A stretch of 64,000 nucleotides of DNA, taken from positions 1 through 64,000 of the forward strand of contig NZ_FNKI01000005.1 of the NCBI RefSeq assembly GCF_900102925.1, in the 5' to 3' direction. Below, one piece after another: positions 28,210 through 37,700 of this stretch. The notes beneath the pieces are model-generated. The model was not told the DNA's origin, did no database searches, and saw only the letters and a program-made list of their open reading frames with translations. Each line of letters begins with the position of its first letter. The first letter of the stretch is position 1. The stretch comes from Flagellimonas zhangzhouensis (GTDB taxonomy: Bacteria > Bacteroidota > Bacteroidia > Flavobacteriales > Flavobacteriaceae). The position numbers were made by a program, and so were the translations under genes.

Positions 28210-28956
28210 ATGAAAACAGTAATGATCATGGGAGGTTCTAAGGGCGTGGGAAAAGAAATCCTGAAGTCCTGTTTGAATAAGGGCTACAACGTATCATTTT
28301 GTGGCCGAAGTTCGAAAGAAGGTGAAGAAATCATTAGATCTACCCAAGCTGAAAACCAGCTGTATTTCCATAAGCTTGACCTGAACAGTATAGATGAAAT
28401 TGAAAATTTTTACAATCAGACCATAAAACGTTTCAATAAAATTGATGCATTGATCTTATATGCTGGAATTACGCCTGTTGCTTCCATAATTGATACTACG
28501 GAGGATATATATGACAGTGTATTCAACATTAATCTAAAGGCACCCTATTTTTTATTAAAACATGTATTAAAGGGAATGGTGGAGCAAAGATCAGGTTCTA
28601 TTCTCTTTTTTGGATCGGCCCATATGGATTATGGTCAGATTGATAGAGCCCCCTATGCACTTACAAAAAGTACCCTTTATACCCTTTCTAACCATATTGC
28701 CCATCATTATGCAAAATATGGTGTTCGTTCCAATTATTTGGTAATGGGGTGGACAAACACCGAAGGGGAACTAGAGCTTAGAACAAAAGAAGGCGTGAGT
28801 GAAGAATCCTTAAAGGAAAAGGCTTCTACCATTATCCCAATGGGGAGAATGCTGAACACTAAAGACCCTATTCCTGCGGTCATGTACTTTATTTCGGATG
28901 ATTCGGCAATGACTACCGGATCGTTGATCAGAATAACAGGAGGAGAATTTATTTAA
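28210..28956 (+). CDS. Short-chain dehydrogenase/reductase
   Basis: 248 aa classical SDR. The cofactor motif GGSKGVGKEI is at 8-17. The catalytic residues are Ser136 (FFGSAH), Tyr149 and Lys153 (YALTK). The usual NNAG is replaced by LYAG (83-86). The C-terminus has the normal TTGSLIRITGG. Substrate is unknown. With the lactonase-like gene 6 bases downstream, oxidation of a sugar to its lactone (as in glucose 1-dehydrogenases) is a reasonable guess; reduction of a keto-sugar is the alternative. Confidence 0.88.
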   Translation: MKTVMIMGGSKGVGKEILKSCLNKGYNVSFCGRSSKEGEEIIRSTQAENQLYFHKLDLNSIDEIENFYNQTIKRFNKIDALILYAGITPVASIIDTTEDIYDSVFNINLKAPYFLLKHVLKGMVEQRSGSILFFGSAHMDYGQIDRAPYALTKSTLYTLSNHIAHHYAKYGVRSNYLVMGWTNTEGELELRTKEGVSEESLKEKASTIIPMGRMLNTKDPIPAVMYFISDDSAMTTGSLIRITGGEFI

Positions 28957-28962
28957 CCGATT

Positions 28963-29775
28963 ATGGCCCCAACTTTACTATTTCATTCCAATGCCGAACT
29001 TTTGGAGGGACCCATTTTTGATATTGAGAACAAGCTACTATATTTTGTGTCCATTTTTGATTGTTTGGTTTATTGTTATAATCCAACCACCAAAGAGATT
29101 CTCAGTGTAAAATTAGAGTCTCCAGTAAGTTGTGTTTTTATTTTGGGGGATAATAAGGTAATGGCCTCGTCAAAAAATGGATTTTACGAGATCAATTTTA
29201 AAACTTTGGAAAATAAATTTGCATTTCAATTGGATGTTGAGGATACCGTTCGATATAACGATGGGATCAAAGATGCCAAGGGAAGGTTTATTATTGGTAC
29301 AATGGGGTATCCTAAAGTAATGGAAAAAGCAGGTAATGTTTTTTCATATGATAACGGACATCATAAAAAAATTATTGAAAACACTACCATCTCTAATGGA
29401 CTGGCATTTTCAAAAAATGATGATGTACTGTACTTTATCGATACGCCGACAAATAAAGTAGCCAAGTATTTATATGATATAAATACCGGAGATGTTATTT
29501 TTGATTCTTACGTGATTGAATTTTTGGGTGAGGGAAGTCCAGATGGTATGTGTATGGACTTCGAGGGAATGTTGTGGATAGCCGAATGGGGCGGTGCATG
29601 TGTATCGAGATGGAATCCAGCGAACGGAAAAAAATTAAACGAGCTAAAATTACCTTGTACCAATGTAACTTCCTGTTGTTTTGATGATAAAGCCAATTTA
29701 TATGTAACCACTGCAAAATCGGAGGCTGAAAACAAAAATTATAGCGGAGGTTTGTTCTATATTGAATTGAATTAA
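28963..29775 (+). CDS. SMP-30/gluconolactonase family protein
   Basis: 270 aa six-bladed propeller. The divalent-metal ligands of SMP-30 lactonases appear conserved: Glu15 (LLEGPIF), Asn145 (ISNGLAF) and Asp194 (GSPDGM), plus the substrate-site Asn99 (YNDGIKDAKGRF). Family members hydrolyse sugar lactones to aldonic acids. There is no signal peptide, so it acts in the cytoplasm. Directly after the SDR and 2 bases before a GT2 gene, it is probably part of a sugar-acid pathway for the polysaccharide. Confidence 0.87.
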   Translation: MAPTLLFHSNAELLEGPIFDIENKLLYFVSIFDCLVYCYNPTTKEILSVKLESPVSCVFILGDNKVMASSKNGFYEINFKTLENKFAFQLDVEDTVRYNDGIKDAKGRFIIGTMGYPKVMEKAGNVFSYDNGHHKKIIENTTISNGLAFSKNDDVLYFIDTPTNKVAKYLYDINTGDVIFDSYVIEFLGEGSPDGMCMDFEGMLWIAEWGGACVSRWNPANGKKLNELKLPCTNVTSCCFDDKANLYVTTAKSEAENKNYSGGLFYIELN

Positions 29776-29777
29776 AA

Positions 29778-31019
29778 ATGAATCAATTGGATACTGTTGA
29801 AATAAGTGTTATCGTACCAATTTTTCGAATTGAAAAATATTTACCAAAGTGTATTGAAAGTCTATTGGACCAATCCTTCACCAATTTTGAATTGATTCTA
29901 GTTGATGACGGTAGTCCAGATAACTGTCCAAAAATATGTGATGACTACGCAAAAAAAGATGCTAGAATAAAGGTAATCCATAAAGAAAATGGAGGGCTTT
30001 TGAGTGCAAGAAAAGCGGGACTTAAGAATGCATCCGGAAAATATATATCGTATGTAGATGGAGATGATTGGGTGGATAAGTTTTATCTGGATATTTTATA
30101 CAAACTTGTAGAGGCAAACAGCTCCGATTTAGTTGTCACGGGCCATTTTAGAGAGTTCGATGGTAAAATAGAGACCATAAAACCAAAAACTGCCGGTAAC
30201 TTTAGCCTAGAACAATTACAATCATCGATACTTCCCACTGCAATTTTTAATGGCCGCTTTTGCGAACATGGTATTTCTACCTATGTATGGAACAAGTTGT
30301 TCAAAAAATCATTGTTGAGCAAAGTTTTATATGATGTTCCCAATGAAATTATCATGGGAGAGGATGCCGCTATAACGTATGCTTATCTAGCAATTTCAAA
30401 AAAGGTTACGGTAAGTAGAATACCAACATATTATTATAGACAGCGACACGATTCTATCGTTAAATCCATTGAAAATCCACAAATGGAATATTATAGGCTT
30501 GGTCTATTAATGAGTTTTTTAAAATCAAAACTAAGCAATGTACTTGACTCCGATAATTTGAATAAACAGCTTACCTACTATTTATATTCACAAATTTTGG
30601 TTCGCTCAGGGGGGGTGATCCTGGATACAAATGGTGAATTAATTTTTAATCCATTTGTAAATGTTAAGCGAAACGCTAAAGTGGTCGTTTATAGCTCAGG
30701 TTCTTTTGGTCAGCATATGTTGTCAACCAATACCAAAACGGACTTTTTCCAAATAGTTAAATGGATCGATCTGGACTATCACCCCATGAATGTTGGAGGC
30801 AACTATGTGCAACCTATTAGTGCTGTAAATAATGATGAATTTGATTATTTGGTCATTGCCACAATAAACCCAACCAATTATGATGCAATAAAAAAGGAAT
30901 TGGGACTAATGGGCATTGATAAGAACAAGATCGTAGAAATAAATACGGACATTACCAGTATCAATCCATTTCTAAAAACATTGGGGTTTGATGCACAATT
31001 TGAATTTCAAAAAAATTAA
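29778..31019 (+). CDS. GT2 glycosyltransferase with C-terminal Rossmann-like extension
   Basis: 413 aa. A GT-A domain (SVIVPIFRIEKYLPKCIESL, VDDGSPDNCP, and the DxD-type YVDGDDW) occupies about 1-230. From about 295 a second domain begins (AKVVVYSSGSFGQHML, FDYLVIATINPTNYDAIKKE). It reads as an alpha/beta Rossmann-like fold similar to the C-terminal region seen in some methyltransferases and capsule glycosyltransferases. Function of the extension is unknown. It might bind a nucleotide or carry a second transfer activity. Confidence 0.85.
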   Translation: MNQLDTVEISVIVPIFRIEKYLPKCIESLLDQSFTNFELILVDDGSPDNCPKICDDYAKKDARIKVIHKENGGLLSARKAGLKNASGKYISYVDGDDWVDKFYLDILYKLVEANSSDLVVTGHFREFDGKIETIKPKTAGNFSLEQLQSSILPTAIFNGRFCEHGISTYVWNKLFKKSLLSKVLYDVPNEIIMGEDAAITYAYLAISKKVTVSRIPTYYYRQRHDSIVKSIENPQMEYYRLGLLMSFLKSKLSNVLDSDNLNKQLTYYLYSQILVRSGGVILDTNGELIFNPFVNVKRNAKVVVYSSGSFGQHMLSTNTKTDFFQIVKWIDLDYHPMNVGGNYVQPISAVNNDEFDYLVIATINPTNYDAIKKELGLMGIDKNKIVEINTDITSINPFLKTLGFDAQFEFQKN

Positions 31020-31085
31020 TATAAAGTCTTACTAACACAAACAATAGAAACATCAAATAAAGTAGGTGTTGAAATATATTGACTT

Positions 31086-32354
31086 ATGAAAAAACTGATA
31101 ATATTAGGGGGGAATCCAGAAACAGGTGTTTTGGTGGATGTAGCAGTCTCCATGGGAGTTTACACTATTGTTGTTGATCCAAACCCTAATGCTCCTGCCA
31201 AAAAAAATGCCAACGAGTCTTACGATATTGATGGTTTTGATGTTGATGAAATCGTGAAACTGGCAAAGGTCCTCAATGTAGATGGAGTATTGGTCGGTGT
31301 TGCTGATATCTTGGTAAAACCATATTGGGAAATATGTGAAAAGCTCAATTTCCCTTGTTATGCTACCCAAGAAGCGGTAGAGGCGTTCTGCAGTAAGGAT
31401 GGATTTAAGAAATATTGCGATGATTACAACATTCAGGATATCCCAGGAATTTATTTGGATGAATCTAGCATTGATAAACCTGATAACCTTGATTACCCGT
31501 TGATGATTAAGCCTGTTGATAGTGGTGGCGGGGTAGGAATGAAAATTTGTAGGGACGATAAAGACTACAATGATTCGGTCAAAACAGCATTGAAGTTTTC
31601 AAAAAAAGGTGTGGTTTTGGTTGAAAAATATATGGACTGTGATGATATGGCCGCTTATTATACATTTAAAGATGGTGTAGCATATATTTCGGCAATATCA
31701 GATAGAATCACCACAAAAAAACAAGGCGATGCCAGTCCTGTTTGCATTGGCGCTGTGTATCCTTCTAAACATTCAGATTTGTTCATAGAACAGGTACACC
31801 CAAAATTAGGTGAGCTTTTCAAAGGGTTAAAAATAAAAAATGGGGTTCTAAACATCCAGTTTTTTGTTGAAAACGGAGTGGTTTACGCCTACGACCCAGG
31901 GTTCAGGTTACAGGGTGAGGCACCTCATATCCATATTGAAAAAATAAATGGATTTGATCATAGGAAAATGTTGGTCAATTTTGCATTGACCGGCGTTTTT
32001 GGTGAAGACGATTTTGCCGAAAAGAACGATTTCAGGTATAAAGGGAAAGTGGCCTGCACCATTTGGGTACTTTTGACCGGAGGTGAAATAGGTTCTATAA
32101 AAGGTATACAAAAGATAAAGGAAGATAAGGATGTAACTTTTGTCCTGGAACGGTTTAAAGAAGGAGATACTGTTAAAAAAGATTGGCTGGGTACGGAAAG
32201 ACAAGTGTATTCAAGAATTTATCTATCGGTAGATACAATTGAGGAAGTGAATCAAAAGATCAATGAATTTAAAAGCTATTTACAAATTACCGACACCCAT
32301 GGGGAAGATATGATCTTGGAATGGTTGAAACCCTTCAACCCAAAGGATTACTAA
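31086..32354 (+). CDS. ATP-grasp domain ligase
   Basis: 422 aa. The N-terminal pre-ATP-grasp Rossmann region (KLIILGGNPETGVLV, 3-17) is followed by the ATP-grasp fold: nucleotide-binding PLMIKPVDSGGGVGM (138-152, Lys142), hinge VLVEKYMD (177-184), and the metal site DPGFRLQGEAPH (270-281). It resembles carbamoyl-phosphate-synthase-like ATP-grasp proteins in capsule loci, which join a carboxylate to an amine, thiol or hydroxyl. The usual ExNxR metal motif is altered here to DxGxR. With the lactonase upstream it could couple a sugar acid or amino acid to a sugar of the polymer. The true substrates are unknown. Confidence 0.85.
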   Translation: MKKLIILGGNPETGVLVDVAVSMGVYTIVVDPNPNAPAKKNANESYDIDGFDVDEIVKLAKVLNVDGVLVGVADILVKPYWEICEKLNFPCYATQEAVEAFCSKDGFKKYCDDYNIQDIPGIYLDESSIDKPDNLDYPLMIKPVDSGGGVGMKICRDDKDYNDSVKTALKFSKKGVVLVEKYMDCDDMAAYYTFKDGVAYISAISDRITTKKQGDASPVCIGAVYPSKHSDLFIEQVHPKLGELFKGLKIKNGVLNIQFFVENGVVYAYDPGFRLQGEAPHIHIEKINGFDHRKMLVNFALTGVFGEDDFAEKNDFRYKGKVACTIWVLLTGGEIGSIKGIQKIKEDKDVTFVLERFKEGDTVKKDWLGTERQVYSRIYLSVDTIEEVNQKINEFKSYLQITDTHGEDMILEWLKPFNPKDY

Positions 32355-32458
32355 AAGCTAGAATATTTTAACAAGGTGGTTTATTAGGTATCAGCATTAT
32401 CCCAAAGTAAATGAAGACCAGTATTTTGTCCCGATTAATTTGTATTAAATCAATTTTA

Positions 32459-32489
32459 TTTGCTGACCGATTGGGATGCCATAGTTTTG
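32459..32489 (+). promoter_or_regulatory. Bacteroidota-type promoter upstream of the last GT2 gene
   Basis: TTTG (32459-32462), 19 bases, then TAGTTTTG (32482-32489): a full match to the -33/-7 consensus TTTG-N19-TAnnTTTG. It lies in the 214-base gap between the ATP-grasp gene and the GT2 gene at 32569, giving a predicted leader of about 75 bases. The last gene may therefore be transcribed independently. Confidence 0.65.
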
Positions 32490-32568
32490 ACTTGGATTTG
32501 ACAAATCCTAGGTTGCCAAATATTTTACATTATCATCTTTTAAAAAGTAAAAGTTAAATCAGTCAACA

Positions 32569-33597
32569 ATGAAATTAAGTATACTTATTCCACTATATAA
32601 CAAGGAAAAATATATTGAGCGATGTTTTAAAAGTCTATTGACTCAAGATTTATCGCCAGATGAATATGAGGTCATAGTTGTTGATGATGGTTCAAAAGAT
32701 GCTGGAGCGGCAATTGTTCAGGAGTATTCAGAAAAAAATACCAACATTCAATTAATAAAACAAAAGAATCAAGGACCCAGTGCCGCTAGAAACAAGTGTC
32801 TTGCCGCTGCTACGGGCGACTATGTTTATTTTCTTGATGCAGATGATTACTTAGCCATAAACGTCCTGAAATCCCTTATTGGACTAGCGGAACAAAATAA
32901 GCTTGAAATATTGGAATTCAATACCAAACAAATTCCGGAAGGTTCTGAGCTTATAGAAGAATCTTCTACTAAAAACACCAAGGATTTAGTAGTTAAGGTT
33001 AAGGATGGTATCTCGTATGTGGCAGATTACAGTTTTAGAAATGAAGCTTGGCGGTATATTGTTAAGCGCAATCTTCTATTAACCAAAGATATCAAGTTTA
33101 TCGAGGGAACCTTATATGAAGATGCCATTTTCACGGCAAGTCTTTTTTTGAATGCGGATCGAATGGCAAAGGTCAATATGGACATTCATCGATATATTGT
33201 TGTAGAAAACTCTATCGTGACCAGTAAAGATCGTGCACACAACCTTAAGTTTATAAAAGGTATGATCAATGCCATTGAACATTTTCATGGATTGATTGAA
33301 AATCTGGATACTTCGCATTCAGATTACACAAAAGTGGTGAAAAACCTTAAAGGTAGGCAGCAGGCACTGGTTTTTGCTCTAATAATTAGGACCTTGAAAT
33401 TTCGACTTCTTAGTTTCGATGAACTAAAAGAAATTTTGATGAAGTTGAAGACATTGGGTGCATATCCCATAGACCCTAAAATTGGAGGAGTTGGTCAGGG
33501 TAAAACAGCCCAATTCTATAACATGACCTTCGTTCCAATTTTTAACAACAAGTCTTGTCTTTATTTGGGCATGGGTTTGATGAAGATTATGCCCTAA
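32569..33597 (+). CDS. GT2 glycosyltransferase
   Basis: 342 aa. The GT-A domain begins at the N-terminus (LSILIPLYNKEKYIERCF, VVDDGSKDAG, YFLDADDYL), and the C-terminal part is typical of capsule GT2 enzymes. A hydrophobic last stretch (FNNKSCLYLGMGLMKIM) may touch the membrane. Last gene of the polysaccharide locus; ends at a strong terminator. Donor unknown. Confidence 0.88.
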   Translation: MKLSILIPLYNKEKYIERCFKSLLTQDLSPDEYEVIVVDDGSKDAGAAIVQEYSEKNTNIQLIKQKNQGPSAARNKCLAAATGDYVYFLDADDYLAINVLKSLIGLAEQNKLEILEFNTKQIPEGSELIEESSTKNTKDLVVKVKDGISYVADYSFRNEAWRYIVKRNLLLTKDIKFIEGTLYEDAIFTASLFLNADRMAKVNMDIHRYIVVENSIVTSKDRAHNLKFIKGMINAIEHFHGLIENLDTSHSDYTKVVKNLKGRQQALVFALIIRTLKFRLLSFDELKEILMKLKTLGAYPIDPKIGGVGQGKTAQFYNMTFVPIFNNKSCLYLGMGLMKIMP

Positions 33598-33717
33598 TAT
33601 TTTTAAGGATTTTTGGTTTAACAATGTTGTAGCTTTTTCATTCTTCCCCTACCCTAGGAAAAAGCAGGGTATCCATTCGTAGTAAATTGATTTTTTATAA
33701 TATAAATCTAATAACGC

Positions 33718-33758
33718 AAAATAAAAGGCGCAGCTTTAAATGCTGCGCCTTTTATTTT
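33718..33758. terminator. Bidirectional terminator at the end of the polysaccharide locus
   Basis: A perfect 17-bp inverted repeat (33718-33734 and 33742-33758), with a GC-rich core GGCGCAGC/GCTGCGCC, a 7-base loop and A/T-rich ends. It serves the GT2 gene (+) and the SprF-like gene (-), which converge here. Confidence 0.9.
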
Positions 33759-33831
33759 ATATTTTGTTGGTTATTTAAGACTGTAGGATCATGATCGAGA
33801 AGTAAGACTCAATTTTGCCATTGAAAATAGC

Positions 33832-34767
33832 TTAATAAAACCTACCCATTACATCTCTCCTATTGATTCGGTTTATAAAATCGAACCGTAAGAAAACCTC
33901 AAAAGAACCGTCGTTAAACACAGTACTTCCCAATTCAGATGTTTCAACATCATACGCTAGTCCAACAAGAAACTTCTCAGCAAACTTCACGCTAAACAAC
34001 GCACTAACAGCTGAATCTAAACGATATGCCGCACCTACGGAAAATTTATTGTTAAAGGTCAAATTTGTTGTCAAATCAACCTGCAAAGGTCCTCCACTAA
34101 CGGCTTTAACCATAAAACCAGGTTTTAATGCCAAGTCAGGGTTCAAATCGAATTGATACCCGGAAAGAAAATAAAAATTCATTCTTTCCTTTGCCAAATA
34201 TGATGTCCCGGTAGAAGAATTGTCAAAATGTTCGGTTTCCAAAAGATTTGGTACGGAAAGACCAGCATAAAACTTTTCTTGACGGAAGTAAACACCTAAA
34301 CCAACGTTTGGCGAAAACTTACTGTCTATATTGGGTAAATTGGTTTCCGCACCGTAATTCACCAATTTAGAAAAATCCACATTTAAAAAATCACCTCCTA
34401 CGTTTAGACCAAAGGCCAAACTTCCATATTGAGAAACAGGAATAGTATAGGAAACAGCCAAATCCATATAGGTTTGTTGAACCGTTCCTGCCCCAATATT
34501 ATCGTTAACCAAGGAAAATCCAACCCCTAGCCTTTCGCCTAAAGGACTTTCCACACTCAAAGTTTGAGTTTCTGGAGCACCGTCAAGACCTATCCATTGG
34601 GATCTGTGCAAAGCAGAAATACTGAAAACATTACCCGCTCCTGCATAAGCAGGATTTATAACAATAGTATTCAACATGTAATGGGTATACTGTGGATCTT
34701 GTTGGGCTGAGACCATGGTTGTTATCCCCAGAGCAACCACTAATGTTGTTATAAAATACTTTTTCAT
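33832..34767 (-). CDS. PorP/SprF family type IX secretion membrane protein
   Basis: 311 aa outer-membrane beta-barrel with a signal peptide ending at VSAQ. The start of the mature protein (QDPQYTHYMLNTIVINPAYAGA) is the family signature, and the C-terminus forms barrel strands (FEVFLRFDF). SprF-type proteins help export and anchor partner proteins with type-B C-terminal domains, such as SprB. It is encoded directly downstream (21 bases) of exactly such a partner. Confidence 0.93.
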   Translation of the reverse strand: MKKYFITTLVVALGITTMVSAQQDPQYTHYMLNTIVINPAYAGAGNVFSISALHRSQWIGLDGAPETQTLSVESPLGERLGVGFSLVNDNIGAGTVQQTYMDLAVSYTIPVSQYGSLAFGLNVGGDFLNVDFSKLVNYGAETNLPNIDSKFSPNVGLGVYFRQEKFYAGLSVPNLLETEHFDNSSTGTSYLAKERMNFYFLSGYQFDLNPDLALKPGFMVKAVSGGPLQVDLTTNLTFNNKFSVGAAYRLDSAVSALFSVKFAEKFLVGLAYDVETSELGSTVFNDGSFEVFLRFDFINRINRRDVMGRFY

Positions 34768-34788
34768 TTTTAGTATATCTTAAGTTTC

Positions 34789-37700
34789 TTATTGGTTGAT
34801 GTATAAATAACCTGATGCATTTCTAGATACTCCTTCTTCTACATATTTAATAATGTAGAAATAAACTCCCGCGGGAAGTACATTCCCTTTGTTTAATGAA
34901 GTTCCTGTATTGGCAATACCTTCAAAAGCATTGGAATTATTATTATAGTTTTCAGTTTTAAACACTGCAGCTCCCCAACGATTGAAGATTTCCACACTAT
35001 TGTTGGGATACAATTCAATATTGGTCAATACAAACCTGTCGTTAACACCATCGCCATCTGGTGTTACAATCGAATTCCCAATTTCAACCCCACAAACAGT
35101 ACCTTGTGGTGGTGTTCCTCCATTGGAATCACATGGATCCAAAGGATCAGTGCCATCCGCTACTTCTTGGCCATCTTCAATAGTATCATCATCAGAATCG
35201 GCATTTTCAGGATCGGTTCCCAATTCCAACTCATTATCATCACTCAAGCCATCATTGTCGCTATCACAAAAAGTACCTGGTAGTGGAGTTCCGCCAACCG
35301 AATCACAATCATCAAATGGATTGGTGCCATCCGATACCTCTTGTCCATCATTGATGGAATCTCCATCGGTATCGGCATTGTAAACATCAGTTCCCAAACT
35401 AAGCTCCTCACCGTTTGTTAGGCCATCACCATCACAGTCCGCTGATGCCCAAATTGAATTACTGGAATCATAACCTGTATAATCTACTGCTTGTGCAGGA
35501 TCACATGGATCATTGGGATCAGTACCATTGGTAATCTCAATATCATCATCTATACCATCCCCATCCGAATCAATATCTGCTAGGTAAGGATCCGTACCGT
35601 TGGTGAATTCTTCGCCATTGGTCACACCATCACCATCACAGTCTGCGGCCATCCAAATAGCATTGGAGCTATCATAGCCCGTATACCCAGCTGACTGAGC
35701 TGGAGAACATGGGTCGTTTCCATCTGTACCGTTATTGATCTCATTGTCGTCATCGATACCATCGCCATCAGTGTCCGAAGAAATTGCATAAGGATCTGTA
35801 CCGTTGGTGGACTCCTCCCCATTGGTCACACCATCACTGTCGCAATCTGCGGCCATCCAAATGGCATTGCTGGCATCATAGCCTACATAACCGGCTGACT
35901 GAGCTGGGGAACATGGGTCGTTCTCATCTGTACCGTTATTGATCTCGTTGTCGTCATCGATACCATCGCCATCAGTGTCCGAAGAAATTGCATAAGGATC
36001 TGTACCGTTGGTGGACTCCTCCCCATTGGTCACACCATCACTGTCGCAATCTGCGGCCATCCAAATGGCATTGCTGGCATCATAGCCTACATAACCGGCT
36101 GACTGAGCTGGGGAACATGGGTCGTTCTCATCTGTACCGTTATTGATCTCGTTGTCGTCATCGATACCATCGCCATCAGTGTCCGAAGAAATTGCATAAG
36201 GATCTGTACCGTTGGTGGACTCCTCCCCATTGGTCACACCATCACTGTCGCAATCTGCGGCCATCCAAATGGCATTGCTGGCATCATAGCCTACATAACC
36301 GGGTGACTGAGCTGGGGAACATGGGTCGTTCTCATCTGTACCGTTATTGATCTCGTTGTCGTCATCGAAACCATCACCATCGGTGTCCGTAGAAACTGCA
36401 TAAGGATCTGTACCATTGGTGAACTCTTCCCCATTGGTCACACCATCACCATCGCAATCTGCCGCCAACCAAATGGCATTGCTGGCATCATAACCCATAT
36501 AACCGGCTGACTGAGCTGGAGAACATGGGTCGTTTTCATCTGTACCGTTATTGATCTCGTTGTCGTCATCGATTCCGTCGCCATCCGCGTCTGTGGAAAC
36601 TGCGTAAGGGTCCGTTCCATTGGTAAACTCTTCCCCGTTGGTCACTCCATCACCATCACAGTCTGCGGCCATCCAAATCGTATTGGTGGCATCATAGCCC
36701 GAATAACCGGCTGACTGAGCTGGCAAACATGGGTCCTGCGCTTCCACCAATGAGGCTTCTTGATCATCATTGACGCCATCACCATCGGTATCCACATGAT
36801 ATGGGTCCGTTCCTGCAGTGGCCTCATCACCGTTCAATACGGTATCTCCGTCACAGTCGGCTGCGGCCCAAATCGCATTGGTGGCATCATAGCCCGCATA
36901 ACCGGTTGACTGAGCTGGCAAACATGGGTCCTGCGCTTCCGCCAATGAGGCTTCTTGATCATCATTGACGCCATCACCATCGGTATCCACATGATATGGG
37001 TTAGTGCCTGCAGCGGCCTCATCACCGTTCAATACGGTATCTCCGTCACAGTCGGTAGCGGCCCAAATCGCATTGGTGGCATCATAGCCTGTATAGCCTG
37101 CTACTTGTACAGGGTCACATGGATCTAAGGGATCGCTTGTATCAGCGACTTCTTGACCATCTTCTACACCATCTCCATCTGTATCTGGATTGTTCGGGTC
37201 CGTATTCCAATTATTATTTTCTTCATCATTAGTTAAACCATCACCGTCATCATCGCAAGCGCCGCTAGTAACTGTATCATCTTTATCAGTAGCGTGGCCT
37301 TGGCCTCCAGGTGCTAAATCTGGCAACCCATTAGCGTCAACACCTCCTACAAGTCTTCCATTTTCATCAATATCGGCCAAAGTATAACCACCAGTACCTT
37401 CAAGTGCATCGGGACAACCATCGCCATCACTATCATTGTCCAAGTGGTCTGGAATACCATCGCCATCGGTATCGATTACTGCACAATTCCAAGTCATATC
37501 AGAAATAAGAAGTGCCATATAGCCTGGAGTCGTTGCAGTGGTTGTTGGGTCTACGTTGGCAAACTCTATAAATACATCATCTACTGGATAATTCAAGGAA
37601 TACACTACATCACCAATATCGGCAGTTCCAGGAACCCAAGAATTTCCCCTAAAAAAGCCTCCTCCTAAATCTGTAACTGCTGAACCAACGGTATAATCCG

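Noticed and set aside
28004-28213. 69-codon plus-strand frame before the SDR gene
   Set aside because: AT-rich, no recognisable motif, overlaps the SDR start, and a -7-like element lies inside it; most likely chance.
35384-37195. CRISPR or other noncoding repeat array
   Set aside because: Units are contiguous, multiples of three and fully coding within a calcium-binding repeat protein.
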